Notes: generated from the sequence alone by a model not told the origin. A stretch of 64,000 bases of DNA from Ascaris suum (GCA_013433145.1 CM024189.1:7432001-7496000), one strand, 5' to 3'; shown: positions 27,401 through 41,280, numbered from the stretch's first letter. Program-made: numbers and translations.

Positions 27401-30400
27401 GTTTCTTAGTCAATAGAGAGAGTATTATTTCTTCACCTGTTTGTTTATTTTGTTATGGCCTTTTTGCTACCTATCACATAAATCAGCGTTTAACTACCAT
27501 AAATGATTGATAAATAATAGTGCGGTCGTTTAAGATTTGAATAAGTTAGACTTTGTGTGAAATTACAGCTATGAGCTAGAACGATGCAGGGAGAGTAGAG
27601 GGGCGGATATGTCATCTCCGTATCCTCTGAAATTTTGCATGCAATATTAGAGATGTAATCGCCGCCCCTCCATATTTATGTGCAAGGTTGCCCCCTCGTC
27701 AAATTGTAGAATGAAGTTACGCCTCTCGCTTGAACCCTCCAGTTTAAACTCTCTTGACCATATTCATGTACAATGTTTCTCGAATTGAGCGGGTCGTACT
27801 GAAACGCTTGTCGGACGTCGCAGTCCGGTCCGTTCTTTCAGAGGAAAGGTAACTGCGAAACAGAAGTTGAAATCAATAGATTTAATCTAATGTTCTTGCA
27901 TGATATGCGCAAATACGAATCACCTAATACCCGGATTCTAATCCCATAATCATATGCGCAAACAGTACATTAATATGAATTGTCGAGAAGGCATTTTTGA
28001 ATGTTAAAATATGAGCATTTTTGCGCAATGGCATATTATGAGAAATCCGAGAGTGCTCATCCACGTGGAAAGAGAGCAAACATTAGCGATGGTATTGTTG
28101 ACCATGGAAAAAGTGTTATTTGCATATGAAGTGATTTTAATACTTGTTATGCAAAAACTAGATTCATTGCACGGATAATTCACATCGTATCAACTTTGCC
28201 ATTTCTACAAACTGAATTGCATGTTGGCTGCTGTTTACATCAACTACGCTCGTATTTGTTTCGTTTGGGAGTTAATAAATGCGATGAGAACGTTTTGTTG
28301 GTGGTTATCGCGCTGGAACGCCACGTTTTTTTTTTTTCATGCCCAAGTTTGAGCGTTATTGCTTTGATAGGTATACTTTTATTAGCAAATAGGTGCTTAC
28401 TATAAAGTTGCATCGAATGAGGTGGTTAATTAAGTGGAAATATTTAGATTGGATGTAAGTATGGTTCCTAGAACATTATTGACCAGTATTGTCTTAATCT
28501 CGCTCTTTTTTTTTAAATGAAAGGTATTTTAGATTCTCAAAGAGAGGAATGTGATTGCTTTGTTATTTGCGCTTTTTATGATTCATTCACCTTTCCACTG
28601 AATTAATTCTCGACTTGGCGCAAGTAACGTCGATTTAGAGCCTATTGTAGTTGAAGATGAAACCGTCACCTAAATATTATCATCGATGCGCTATCCAAAT
28701 ATCGCTCATCATGTATTGTTGTTGTTGAGTGTTTTGGAACGTCTACTGCTTTTATGTTTTGTTTTTGTGATATTTGCATAGGGCATATTCAATGCTCTCA
28801 CTAGGCGGAGTAGGTTGATTTCCAAGAATGGTGTCAATGAGAAGCGGAACATTTGACGGGCACCTTAATTATTATGGAATTAGAAGTCATAGGCGCTTTC
28901 TAGCCAAGTCAGCATCGTGTTGACGCCGCTCACTGGTTAACTCAACTCGTGATCACACTCATATTGGCAACTAGTACGCATAATGGGTTGGCCGAATCGA
29001 GATTCTATGAACACACTACGTGCGGTAATAATCGAATGGAAACAAGCATTTGGCAACTGTAATTTCATTAAGCTCGAGCAACGCAGGTATCGTCATATTT
29101 GTTTTTCATGACCTGAACATATTCCATTATTGTAGATGAGCGAAAAAAAAATGTTGTTACAAATATTTTGTTACGAGTAATCTATTTGGAGCATATGCAT
29201 CAAAATTGTTTCATGTAAAGGTATGAGCAATATTGACGCATACCTGAATTTTGCTTATGCATTTGTTGAAGCGATATCAGTAATGTCACTTGACGACTAT
29301 CACCTATATTGCATCGTTTTTTTTTTCTTAGCTGTATGAGCTTTTGTTTAACAAATATTTGTATAAAAATTTGCAGACAATTTCGATATGCAATGCACAC
29401 TATATGTGTATAACGGTTTCAAGAGGAATGCTTTTAATAAGAGATTGGCATCGAACGAAATTTGCACATATTTGAAAATTTAAAATTCATTCGGCGATAT
29501 TCGTTTCGAATTTTTTCTTATAGTTTTAGCAAATCGTTTTGCTACAATGAAGTCATTTTTCGAAAGAATTATCCTCTCGCAGTTTTCTCGTCGTTTTTCC
29601 CTCTTTACCTTTGTATTTTTCATCGTTGTTCACTATGAAAAAAAAAAATGCTTCAGTAATAAAATTTTGTATGAGATTATCTTTTCGGATAGGCGAAATG
29701 AGTTTTATACATCATAGACCCTATTAAGTAAATGTGAATTGGCATCTGTGAAGGCAGTTTTTCTGTAATCGATGGCATTCGTCTTGTTTCTCTATATTTC
29801 ATGAAATTCTAGGCGAAATATTAGCTTTCCAATTTTTTTTTTTTAAATTTTGCATTTTTAAAGCATTCATCTTTTCCGGAACTTCACCTCTCAATTTCGT
29901 GACCTTTTTGCCTGACTTCCTGTGTCTGCATAGATATTGAAAACGTTTCAAAGAAGTGAGTTTAATAACCTCTATCGTTTCGAAATTCTCTTTATTGTAT
30001 TTCCAGTTGTAATAAATTATTGGCATTTATTATTTGTTAGCAAATTAAAAAATGCTTTTATTGAGTGTTGCAAGCTATAGAAATGATAAACTTTGATAAG
30101 AAGTACGCACTTAGTGCAATAACTCTCTAATATTTATTTAGTGCTGTAATTATCGCACATAAGTAATTCTCTGTATTGATTTGCATGTAATTTTATAATT
30201 TATATTTTACTAGCACTAACAATTTATTGAGGCTTTTTTGATACTTTAAAGGAGCGTAGTAGGGAGTAGAGGTATCGCTATGGTAACTGAAATAACTTTT
30301 CTTGAAAAAAAGAAGAAAAATATTGAATAGCTCACAGTGCTTATTACCATGTTGAGCGTTGCTCAGATTGCATTGCGTTCAGCTTGTGTGTAATAAATGA

Positions 30401-30962
30401 TAACCCGCACATTCCCCTTCAAATGTTGGCTGATCATCATATCACGTGTTGTTTTTGATACACAATTAGTACAAAGCTTCTTGCAAAAACAAAGCCAATT
30501 TCTGCTGCACTCTGTATTGCATGCCGTTGAGTTGTTCGATTTTTTTTCTTCTTTTTTTTTTTTTTCTAAATATGCCGAAGCCTACTTTTGATTTCGTAGT
30601 ATAATAGTAAAACCTTTTGGATACTAATAGTTCAGGAGTTATGACTACAACTTTAGGATATAAACACTTCGTCATTTCATTTGCCTTCTCAAAGCAGAGG
30701 CCATTTTCTTCTGCAGTTTAAGTATTATGCTATGAAAGCGCACATTCAGCAGTACAAATTTAGCTTCTCATTCTACTACTGTACCACCTTTGCTCGTTTT
30801 ATAGAACTAAGCGTCTTTTTTTTGCCGAAGAAATGTAGTAATAGTCATGGACTAATTTTATGAGATGATATATCAGTTAGCCTCCCCTGAAGTAACAAAA
30901 AGTTTTTTTTAGCAACTGCTGACTACTCATTCATTTCTCAATGAACGAATTTTCTATTCTTA

Positions 30963-30966
<4 letters not shown>

Positions 30967-31054
<88 letters not shown>
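30967..31054. repeat. (TA)n microsatellite abutting a start codon
   Basis: Eighty-eight bp of alternating TA ending 8 bp before the ATG of the MOB2-like gene at 31063. An in-frame TAA at 30961-30963 lies immediately upstream, so the repeat is not part of an ATG-initiated frame. Confidence 0.97.
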
Positions 31055-31058
<4 letters not shown>

Positions 31059-31062
31059 CTAT

Positions 31063-34000
31063 ATGGATGTGTATGGATTGTTAAAAGAATTTAGGAGGTC
31101 GCGACGGAAGGGCGATGTTAATAAAGAGAATGGTGCCGTAGCAAGTACTGCGCAAGTAGGCGGCAAAAGTGCCACCATCGGCTCGGACACAACCGGTACC
31201 ACTCGTAAGTCGCCATCGGAAATGGGCATTTGCGATTCGGTTGATGAACAGGTAATATACTACTATAACTGTTGGACCGTAAAATCTTTTCTGTAAATTC
31301 GAGCCCAATGACTGATTGTACTTTCTAATTTTTCGTATATAAGAAATAATATTATGTGGATGAGAGTTTAATTTAGCAAAATTAAATTTCTATTTATGCT
31401 GTTTCAATACATGGGTAAGGTGTTTTTCGTAATTCATCAAAGTTGTTTTTTTTTCGTTGCCTCTCGAAAATGGGTCCATCAGAGAGATGTGATATGTTTT
31501 TCTGTATCGGCGATCACATGATTTTTGCTTCTTTCCTTAAACGTTATGTATATGTTTTGCAGATGCTCATCCGGCTAACTGCCCTTCCTCTGGGAATGGA
31601 CAAAAACGAGTGGTTGGCCACCCACAGTGAGTTCTTTAATGCATTCAACAAACTAACTGGAAAAGTGATCATTGTTATATTCTCTTAACTATGGTACAGC
31701 AGTGGTATTTAAGCGTTTATAACAGTGGTTGATTTTTTCTTTTTATTCGAATCCGAATTTTCTTCCATCATTGGAAGATGTTCTTATTTGGTATCAAGCA
31801 TTGATTTTAAGAAAGAATCTGAGCTAAAAAATATTCAAATTCATTGATTACATCGTTTCAACATCTTTACATCAGTCGACACACCTTTAAAGGTGTTTGT
31901 TGAGCATCTACGTTGTCCGCCTGTTGCATTGCTTGCAAACTTTTGGTTACTAGTCTAGCTTTGAATTGAAATTGCAAAAATGACGTCAGGTGCATTAGTG
32001 AGTGCCGCAAGTGTCTCCTGAAAGAGATAATTTCTCCATTGCTCATTAAGTTCCTTCTATCTTTTATTAGCGCTCGTTTTTGCTTTAATCTCATCAGGTG
32101 AGCATATGGCCATAGTTCGAATTTGAATACGCTTCCGGAGATATGCACAACGTTTTCTAGAAAATTGCATTCCTTAGAGTGCATCGTGTTAAATTTAGGT
32201 GATGTCATGGGATCTTCCCCGTCTTCGCAGCATTGCATAATCCGGAGTGAAAAGTACCAATGTTATTTATGCACAGATGTCCTTTCCTTTTTGCTCACTG
32301 CTTGTTTCCGTTATTATGTAAAGATCTCGTCCGTCCTTCAGAAGACAGTATTTTTGGGGCGGTGATCCTCATAACTGCTTTAGCTGACTTGCATCCGTTT
32401 CTTCTCCTTTTTTCGCTTTATTGAGAGCTCATCGTTTCCGGCTACGGAACCACTCGGTTGTTCTTATAGCGGAGGAGCGACGATTCGCCAAGTCTTGAAT
32501 TCGTTTCGAAATCTTGAATTTGCAGCGTTGTCTTTGTTTGAGAACGTAAACGCGTTGTGTGGCACTATGACGGAGTTGTGTACCCCAGTTTCATGCCCGA
32601 TAATGTCGTATCCTGGCGTCCCGTAAGTTCTGTGTTTTCATATTCATGTTTATTTTCATCTGTTTTGGTGGTAAGAACCAAGGATAGAAGAGTTGGAGTT
32701 GCAATTTGCTGAGACCAATTGCGTCTCTTCTGATACGGCGACGTACTTTGGAGAATCATTTCGTAAGGTTATGGCCAATGTGTTTGAATTGTTAAGGCAG
32801 GTACTCTTCGCAAATGATGTTAGTCCTAGCGAAGAGGTGGGCTACTGCAAGTGCTATGGCCTATTTACCATATTTTTGTTTTTTAAACATCACCCTACTT
32901 CTTCGGTTGGGTCGGTCCTTTGAGCGTGCTAACCAGGTGAAGAGAATAACGATTGTTTTTTGTTTTAATATTTGAAGTTTGCATATAAGATGAAGTGTCA
33001 TTTTAGATATCGTTTTACTTAGTACTCATGGGCGCGAGCATCGTTTTATGTATCGTTGTCGCTAAAAAAGTTCAAATTGGTTTTATAGTTCCTTAGCACA
33101 TACATTGGCAGTCTTAAACAGCAGATTGGACTTGCAAATACTTCTTCAGGTACTTTGAGCACTAGCGATCTTTAATCGTCCACTGCTCTCCTTCTTCTGC
33201 TGATATAAAGTTGTGATTTGCATGTGGAGATCATTTCCTTCTATCTGTTTAAATGACAAAGGTTCTAATAAATTTCGACGTTTTTGTCATTTTTTCCACA
33301 TCCAAAAGATAGAAAGTGGCACAATTGGTATAGAGACAAAATATTGTGCCTAGTGCCTAAGAATTTTGGCCAGAAATTGAGAGCGATTTGGTCTAGTTTA
33401 AGTTTTGCTCATTGACTGCGTATTGACCGAAGTGAGACAGCTATAGAAAATGAATTACAGTAAGTGTTTGGACTGCAGGAAAGCGCATTGGGTGGACGAA
33501 CGAAGGAAGCATCATCCCTACTCTGCGATGCAGTATATCGACTGTGTTATGTCGTTATGTGAAACAAGTTCCAAGGATGAGCAGCTTTTTCCCACCAAAT
33601 ACGGTCCGTTCATTTCTAAATTTTATTCGAGATCGTCCGGCATGGATTTATGGAGGCCGGAGATTTTCATCGTTTTTTATGAGAATTCGCGAAAGTAGAG
33701 CTAGTTCTGATTGTGGCTGGCGCTTTATTCTAAGAAATGATAGAGTAAAATTATCGCATCTACTTTGAAGTGAACCCAAAGCCTCATATCATGTGTAGCT
33801 TTATGTAAAGCCTTCTTTTGGAGGAGTATGTCTCATGGATCTTGGCCACTTAAAAAAAATGTTCAATAGAGAATGCTTAGAAGTGGCAAGAGGGAATAAG
33901 TTTTCAGAGGTAATAAATTGCTTTTTTCGCAAATCGCTTAACGTTTTTTTTTTTTAATTTTCATGTAGGTAAAAGATTGCCCGCATTTCGATATATATGG

Positions 34001-35580
34001 TCGCTTGAAATGTTCCATCAGTTCTTTATTCCTATCCGTGTGATTCTTTGTTGAGCGTAAGTGTTATATAAAAAAATTGACGATTTCCTTTTGGAAGTAA
34101 GATTGAAATTGTGGAATGATATTTGAGCGTAACTTAGTTATAGCAAATTTTTGTGAATGTAGCCGTGGAACTTCTCTTTGTTCATAGTATTCTCATCTGA
34201 AAACTGCAATAAATTTCTCCATAGTTGGGAGGTGATTACGTTGAAAAAACTTTCTCCTTTTTTTTTTCTTCATCGCCAAATTTGCTCGAATATTAGAGGA
34301 TGAGCTTTGTGCGAATCATTTTTCCAGTAGTATGCATTTGCAAATATGAATCTTTTGTCGTAGCACAATTATAAAGCACATCGAATCAGTTATCTCGCGT
34401 TTTGGTATTATCATTTCCTTTAGTTGATAATTTAAAATGGAATCACTCATAAAAGTGTTTTCTTTTGATAAAATTGTTTGATATGTGTATATAGCAATTA
34501 AATCATAAGTATATTTTTTTAGGGAGCGTCTTTGCGGGTAATTTTGAATCTCATTGTCGTCGCATAGTTCGTCTACTATGGCATTGTTGTGGTCACCTAT
34601 ATTCGAAACACTGGGAGCAATTGGCAGCTTTGAACCTACGGGCACAATGCAGTCTAGTACTTGCACATATGCATATTATTGCTAAAATGTACGCTCTTCT
34701 CGATAGCAAAGAGCTCTCAGCGCTCTCTCATACGCTTCAGGTTTGTTGTTTAAACCCATCCACCTCATTTCGCAGTCGAATCAGTGCCAAAAGTTCACCT
34801 GGAAAATTTAATGCATCTTGCTACTAGATTATGGAGTTATAGATGACACAAATAAAGGACACTGAACAAGCTTTTTTCTTTTTCTTGGGGGATCCCATTT
34901 TTTGTAAATGAAAAAAAAAATTTTTTTTTTTGGATAAAAGTATGCTTCGAAGACGATATCTATGATACGCGCATCAAAAAATGTCAAGTTTTAGTATTTT
35001 TCATTGTAGTTGGAAGTTGGGTGTTGTTTTTCTTTTGTATTTATAGGAAATTTATTCGGTCATTAGAAGTGTGGGCATTCATGTTTCAAAAGAAACACGT
35101 CAATGTATAGGAAAGAATTATTTCCTCGCATTTATGTGGTGATGTAAAAGCTTGTTCGATGAAATCTTGTTTCTTATTTTCCTTTCTTTTAATTTTTAAA
35201 TCCTTTTTTTTTTGCATTGCGTCTGGAGCAGATTTTTTTTTTGACGGCTGCAAAACTGAAGCTTTTTTGAAAAGATTGTAGGTCTGAATTCAAGGCGTTT
35301 ATAAAATCGTGATATGTGAATTAAGCATCTATTCATATGCATATTAAATTCGAAAGGAACAGGTTATTTGAGAATGGCGTTATCAATGGAACATTTTCAG
35401 TTGGTGCGACCTGTGATTGTGACGCAGCCTTGTGGAGCACAAGGTATTTATTCGAAAGGTACAGGCCAGGGCAATGCAGCATCGAGATGTTCACGAGTAC
35501 CCTCATCGAAAAGTGGCAGTTGGGGTGGCCATCCAACGCCAGCTGTACTTGCCTGTAAGCCGTATGCGCAAACATGCTGA
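31063..35580 (+). CDS. mob-2: MOB kinase activator, MOB2 type
   Basis: MOB proteins are zinc-binding co-activators of NDR/LATS kinases; MOB2 forms partner NDR kinases in cell polarity and neurite growth. Six exons join in phase: 31063-31251, 31563-31626, 32526-32622, 33479-33603, 34523-34740 and 35401-35580 (TGA), giving 290 residues. Residues 1-63 are a basic, Ser/Thr-rich tail (MDVYGLLKEFRRSRRK). The MOB fold follows: LPLGMDKNEWLATHT, LFENVNALCGTMTELCTPVS, WVDERRKHHPYSAMQYID, FPTKYG and LLDSKELSAL. The zinc ligands are intact: C103 and C108 (CxxxxC), H183 and H188 (HLYSKH). WVDER and the KYG segment favour MOB2 over MOB1, MOB3 or phocein. The last exon adds a 59-residue Gly/Ser/Cys-rich tail. 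The donor after 33603 (GTCCGT) is weak, and start exons further upstream are possible. No canonical polyA signal was seen soon after the stop. Confidence 0.92.
31867..32238 (-). other. 123-codon open frame inside mob-2 intron 2
   Basis: An uninterrupted ATG-to-TAA frame on the strand opposite mob-2, wholly inside its second intron. It includes PMTSPKFNTMHSKECNFLEN and a basic helical stretch RLKQKRALIKDRRNLMSNGE. No family is recognised. A frame this long is expected by chance a few times in 64 kb of such composition, so a nested gene is only a possibility. Confidence 0.15.
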
Positions 35581-36262
35581 CGACGATGCTCATCGAATCA
35601 TGTGACGCTACGCAACATACCGTCCCTCGTACGGCGATTGTGTGCCGCGTACTTCACTTCCCCTTCCATACGGATTACTTTTGATGCCGATCCTAGGTTA
35701 TCGGGTCTACATGAAGCGGTGGAAACGTTGTGATATGCGCTAACTAGTATACACACATTGCGCTGATTGGAAATGGCGCCGTTGTGCTATTTGGGTACCG
35801 CACAGCAGTTCACGTTCACCAGTCTTCGAATACACAATATTGATTTCGGTTTCGTTTCTATCCTGGACGATCACTAATTCAATCGCAGCCATTTCCACTA
35901 CCCAAGTGTTAAGGCAAATATTCTACTCGAAACTCTTATAGATTTCCTCCTAATTCTTTTAAGATGAGTGAGATGTAGTCTTATAAAATGCTTCAATTTT
36001 TTGTTCGTTTTCTGTATCCTTCGATTCTACGACATACTTTTTTGGGTTATTTTTCACTTCTCTTTTACGTTCATTGTTTTGTGTTGTGATTATAATTCCA
36101 TGGTAAGGGAAGAGGACTCAATGGTAAGGGAAGATTTCATTGTTTTAGCAACACTTTTCCTGTATACTTTAGATTATTTAAGAGGCCATAAGGCCCTCTT
36201 TCCATCAGCACTGTAAAATGATGTCAACCACTGCGACTTGTTCAATCAGGAATACGCTGTTC

Positions 36263-36280
36263 GGGGGGGGGGGGGGGGGG
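36263..36280. repeat. Poly-G tract (18 G)
   Basis: A run of 18 guanines on the + strand, in the intergenic sequence after mob-2. Confidence 0.9.
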
Positions 36281-38486
36281 TCAGAAATTGATTGCATATT
36301 ACAGTCTGCGGACGCTTGAGGGAATTTGAAGCAGATGGGAGCCGTTCGTCTCGGACTTAATCGCTCATAGCTTTATGTTCTATAAAAATATTCATTGAGA
36401 AGTTTTGATTGAATCCATAACCCCTTTCAGTGGGAAGTTATGAAAGAGGTGAACTTTTATATATATATTCTACAACGTTTTCATTTCGTGTGTGGTGCAA
36501 AGTGCATATGGTCTCGGTCTGTGTTTATGCTTATTTGTGCGTCTGTGTATGTTTCTTTATTGAGATTCTTTTTTGCATTGCCTACATGGCTTAGAGATAT
36601 GAGATTTTATATAGTATTATCATTGGTTGCGTAACAAAGTCGCAAATTTCATTTCAGCTCAACATACAAATTTTTTGTGCGCTATATTTTGTTGCCGTCT
36701 TAGAGTATTACCATCTTTGCTTCTTTGTTGTAATGTTGACTAATCGAGGGTTTTTCTCCTGTTATCCACCGACTACGCTTCTTGCCGATCTCTAACGTTT
36801 CCTAAATTCTCTTTGATATGTGCCTTCTTTATTCACTATCTTCTGGATTGCATTATTTAGCCGAACGAAAGTTTTTAAAAAGAATTTCAAGGGTTCTTAA
36901 TATGCTTTATTTCGCGTCTAATTTTATTTCTATAATAGATCTGAGGAGAAACTCTCGTTGAATGATTGCATGATAAAGGTGAATGTTGAGTTGCAAATCA
37001 TACAGGTATTACTTCAATTCATTTAAACGCCAACAAGAACACACTTAACGCTGCAACAAATAGAGATGCTCTCATATGTGGCACATTTCTATGTACATCG
37101 AATATTGAACATTGTATGTATGCTAAATGCAAATACATCCAGCATCTGCTCATAAGAACTCATTATATTCAACGAATTATTTGAAAACACTCCTCGACTA
37201 TATTCTAATTAATTTTTTTAATCACTTATCATTTCTCGCATTTTTATATATTTTGTTGCGCATCTATTAATTATTGAGGATCTGAAAATAAGAGAAGAAT
37301 CGAAGATTGTATAACTGATATTTGATAGGTTTCACGGTGATTTTTCATGCAAAACAGACTTCTACGACAATAACGATCGCTTATAAAAAAATTATGCATC
37401 GGCTAACTACGAATACTCAGTATTTCATCCATCTCTATGCTTGTTATGGTGAATAATCCATCTTCGCTTGATTGAAAAGAATTTTTTTTTTCTTTGCTTG
37501 AATTTAGTTCCATTATTCATTAAGTTGGCGTTATTAAATAACGAAAGGAGAACTATCATCAAAAAAAAAAAAACGTTTGTAATTTGGAAAAAAAAATTTG
37601 TTATGCAGCGAGAACAACATTAACAAAATTGATTTAACTCATCGAACTACATTTCCACGTGAGGCATCATAGCGGTATGACCCATATAAGCATTACAAAT
37701 TGTCTCATTTTTAGAAGACTTGGTTTCCGTATTGGAAGGGAGCGGGCAATTGGTCATTTAAGTGCGCATTCTTGTCGACAGGTTCTGCGTGTGAGCTTCT
37801 TCCCTCTTATTGATATTACTGTATTGATGCAGTATTAGTGTTTGTGATCATTATCGGTTTAAACGGTCATATGTGCAGCATAGTTTGCGCTTTTGTTTTT
37901 ATTCATTCCCACTTCTATAGTTGGCTCTTCTCTGAACTCATTGTTGAGATGATGATTTACTAATAGGCTATCGAATGAAATCGACATTTATTGTCACAAA
38001 AAGCACCGATGATGTGTTACCGTTTGGTGAATGTCTAGGAAGGTTGTGTTATTAATGTTCGATAGGTAAGCCGTTGAAATGTTGATAGCCATATTCACAA
38101 ATCAGTTACACAGGAAGGTAATCACCATCACAATAGCAATAGTGCAGTTCTCATCAAAAACTTGCAGATTTCCACTTGTGAATGCTTTGGTTTGTTCGTT
38201 TTTTTTGCGTAAGAAATTCTGTAATTGTACTCGTATTGTGTATATTAAATGCATTTTGCATCATTTCTTTTAATTATTTAGTATTGTGCACATATTTGAC
38301 GAGATGCTTTCATTTCGATTGTAATGCTCCCGTGTGATGAAATAGATGGCTTAACAAAAAACGGGCAATAGCCTTATCTTCGAGAATTTTGCAGCTCATT
38401 GTTTTTTTTTTCTTAATGCACCGAGAAACGTCCTGAAATATGAGCGTTTTCATCGATCGCAGAAATATTTTATCGCAATCTCTAAG

Positions 38487-38570
38487 AGTCAACTACATAT
38501 ACACGGATCAAATTCAGCGATTTCTGCTTTATCAGTCAACTACATATACACGGATCAAATTCAGCGATTT
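38487..38570. repeat. Two-copy direct repeat, 37 bp, period 47
   Basis: The 37-bp unit beginning agtcaactacatatacacgg is present at 38487-38523 and again, identical, at 38534-38570, separated by 10 bp. Perfect identity suggests a recent tandem duplication. Confidence 0.9.
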
Positions 38571-39257
38571 TTTCGTTAGGAGTTCTTCCACCAAAGACAT
38601 TGACCCATATCTCCCATACCGTGACGTTTATATATTGCCGATTTTCATGGAAGAGAAGAGTGAAGAAGGGCTTGGCCGCAAAATGGCCAAATGCCATAGC
38701 ACACATATCACGCATTAGCTATCTCATTTTCCGTCCGTTATAGATGGAGAGGTGCTGTATGTTTTGCAAGTTGGAGAAGGTAAGAGACTCTGCATTGCAC
38801 AGGTGACCTCTGTGCCTACGAACGGAACTCAGCCCGTAGAAAAGCTAAATTTGTAAAATTAAACCACTGCGGCAAATCGATACTAAAAGAATAAATTTAA
38901 CAACAATCATTAATGCATTAAGAATTTGCACAGCTGCTGCATTTCGTCGCTAAATGTGTGATTAATGCATTCTCATTGTTCGGTATTTGTGCAACTGGCC
39001 GTTTGATCCAATAGATCTGCGGTATTTCTCTTTAATGCGTTCCTCGGAAAACATCACAACTATCGAACATATCAGTACGTTGATGCATTCAGAACACAGT
39101 TTTAGCATAACCAAAAAGGGACTAGCAACTTGTGTCATATTTTTTTATTATTATTAGTGAAGCAAGTAAAGGTGAATAAGTGAATACATATAGTTTCGTG
39201 ATTCAGGTGGACATTTTTCGTACTTATAGTCGAGTGTGAGGTGTTTGCCCTGAGAGT

Positions 39258-39394
39258 ATGGAGGATAGAATAGTTGTGCGCTTTGTGGCACATGACGAAT
39301 TCACGTATGCGTTTACCAATGCAAATAACCTTGTTGAGATTTCCACTCTGGGTTCATTTCAATGGCCCTTCGACAACAGCGCCGCAATTGAAAG
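39258..39394 (+). CDS. Candidate start exon, unknown protein
   Basis: GTGATTCAG at about 39207 could serve as a spliced-leader or intron acceptor. The first in-frame ATG after an upstream TGA is at 39258. It opens 45 codons, including MEDRIVVRFVAHDEFTYAFT and NNLVEISTLGSFQWPFDNSA, and reaches a canonical AAAG|GTACGT donor at 39394 in phase 2. The composition is good for a folded protein and codon use is less AT-biased than the surroundings. A phase-compatible continuation exists at 41281 (acceptor TTTACAAG), but the join is unproven. No family is recognised. Confidence 0.42.
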
Positions 39395-39519
39395 GTACGT
39401 ACAGCCTGCATTGGACAACTGATACTGAAAAAGATTTTCTGGAGGTTTCAACTGAGGAAAAATTTTGTGAAACATTCTCTCCTCTATCGTATCTGATGAA
39501 ATACGCGATGCATTTGGCT

Positions 39520-39740
39520 CATAATTGGCCTCAGCTCCGCAAATCGGCCTCATAGTTGTGCGCGGAGAGGGGTCCCCGCCATATAGTGTGACGAGTCAAT
39601 CTCCTGCCAAGCGCTTCCTATGTTCGCGGGGTTACTGTGGGGTTTGCGCTTTCAAAATCTTCTCGGGAGGGAAAGCATATTCGGAGCGCCTGCGAGGGCG
39701 TCCGCAGGGGATGAAAGGTCAGAAACGCTTGCTTTAATCA
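39520..39740. other. GC-rich patch, possible old repeat
   Basis: GC content is clearly above the flanks, with all-strand open reading (for example + 39525-39737). It directly follows the candidate exon at 39258. No coding motif or RNA fold is recognised. Confidence 0.3.
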
Positions 39741-41280
39741 GACGACCGTCTTCACATTGTTTTCATGCTATTGCGCTGCACCGTTTTCGCGCTGCACCGT
39801 TGAGGGAATTTGATTGTTTTTCGTAACGAGTAAGCTGAATGATTAACACAATAGAACTTTCTCATTTCTTTTAGGCTTGATTTTAAAAACTCAAGAAAAT
39901 TTTTGAGGAAGTATATGATGTGAGATTGCACGCAATTGTGCTATGTTCTCACACATAAGATTATGGCTCTTGACGGTGAGGTGAGGCGCAGTACCAGAAA
40001 ATTCTCTATTTCTGCTTGTAAGCATATCGCAATGCTCAAATCATTTTAAGGAAATTGTAACGAGTATATTATATTCTCTAACCACTATATTATTATTATT
40101 GTTATTATTATTATTGCTAATAAGAGAGCACATGCGACATTTATGAATGAAATATGATTTTTAGGCGATCATTTCCTTGTTTTTGATTAGTTCTATAGTA
40201 GAAGAAGAACAAAACATCCACATTTTGCCGACAATCTCTCTTTTTTTTTTCATTATTAGCGCAAAAATTGCGTACAGCAATTGGCTATATGAATCCTGAA
40301 CGAAATTTACGATCACTGTGGGCAGGTCTTGAGTGTTCCGTAGTGCATTTAATATATAAGCTAAAATTTACTTGCAAAAATTTTTCCGAAGCAGCAAAAC
40401 GGATTTATGGATTTGAATTGATGAATGTATTGCAGAATCGTAGTTGAACAATTACAAAGCATACGATAAGTCGATTGTAATGCAGCATTCATCGATGAAG
40501 AAAAACCTCTCTGCATTCATCTTATGTTTTTTTTTGCACATTTTACGTGCAAAGTTACACTCTCTAAAATATAGCCTCAACACACATGTCATGCTTAATT
40601 TTCGCTTTTTCTTGCAAATTTTCTGCAAATTCGCTCTTTCTGATTTTCGTATTACAACGTCACCAAAATCTTCTAAGCTATCGCTGCAAAATTAAATTCG
40701 TCAGTTAACTTGCAATTGCAAGTGCCAACTGGTTTGAGAATATTGCAGTATTGATGCACAAGAAAAAAAAAACAACGATAACAACAACAAGGGCGTTTGC
40801 ATTTTTTAGCAGTTGTGTATAAATAAGAAAAGAAATGGCAAAACGTGCCAAGGGTGCTATGATAATATGTGCTCTTTTTTCATTTCAGGCTATAGGATTG
40901 ACACGCTTTATAGCAATGTTGCATATTTTATTTTAGCGTTCAGAAGTGATAAAAATAGAAGATTTAGGTGATTATGAGCACAAGAACAAATAGCAGAACA
41001 GATGATGGAAAAAGGAACAAAAGGTAAAGACGCAAAACTTCCGCAAAGCGTCTTTGAGGACGGAAATTTGACAACCCGAAATTCAAAATATAGGAGCAGC
41101 AACATTGTGAATGTATAAAAACCACTCAATCGCAATTTGAAAGTTAGAAGGAATTGCGTTGCTTGTGGAACTGGAACTGGAAATTGCACAGCATTGCTTG
41201 TGGTGCAACACTTTTCGGTGCGCTGGAACTGATGCGCAAGACGACTACGAAAGAGCGCAGACTGAAACATTTACAAGTGG

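Larger units (their letters stand above)
17870..30960. other. Long stretch without a recognised gene
   Basis: AT-rich sequence, probably intron or intergenic. Open frames at 22120-22335 (-), 22965-23210 (-), 23277-23552 (+) and 23583-23870 (+) are the most protein-like, with the 23.2-23.9 kb patch richer in GC, but none has convincing paired splice sites or a known motif. Poly-T runs before CAG are common and make acceptor calls unreliable here. Confidence 0.4.
35581..39200. other. Intergenic region after mob-2
   Basis: The first 350 bp are GC-richer and probably include the mob-2 3' UTR; no AATAAA was found. The rest is AT-rich with no supportable gene, apart from simple repeats listed separately. 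Confidence 0.45.

Noticed and set aside
32693..32923. Frame with FGESFRKVMANVFELLRQ, considered as a MOB2 exon
   Set aside because: It lies between MOB2 exons 3 and 4, which join directly in phase and cover the conserved fold without it.
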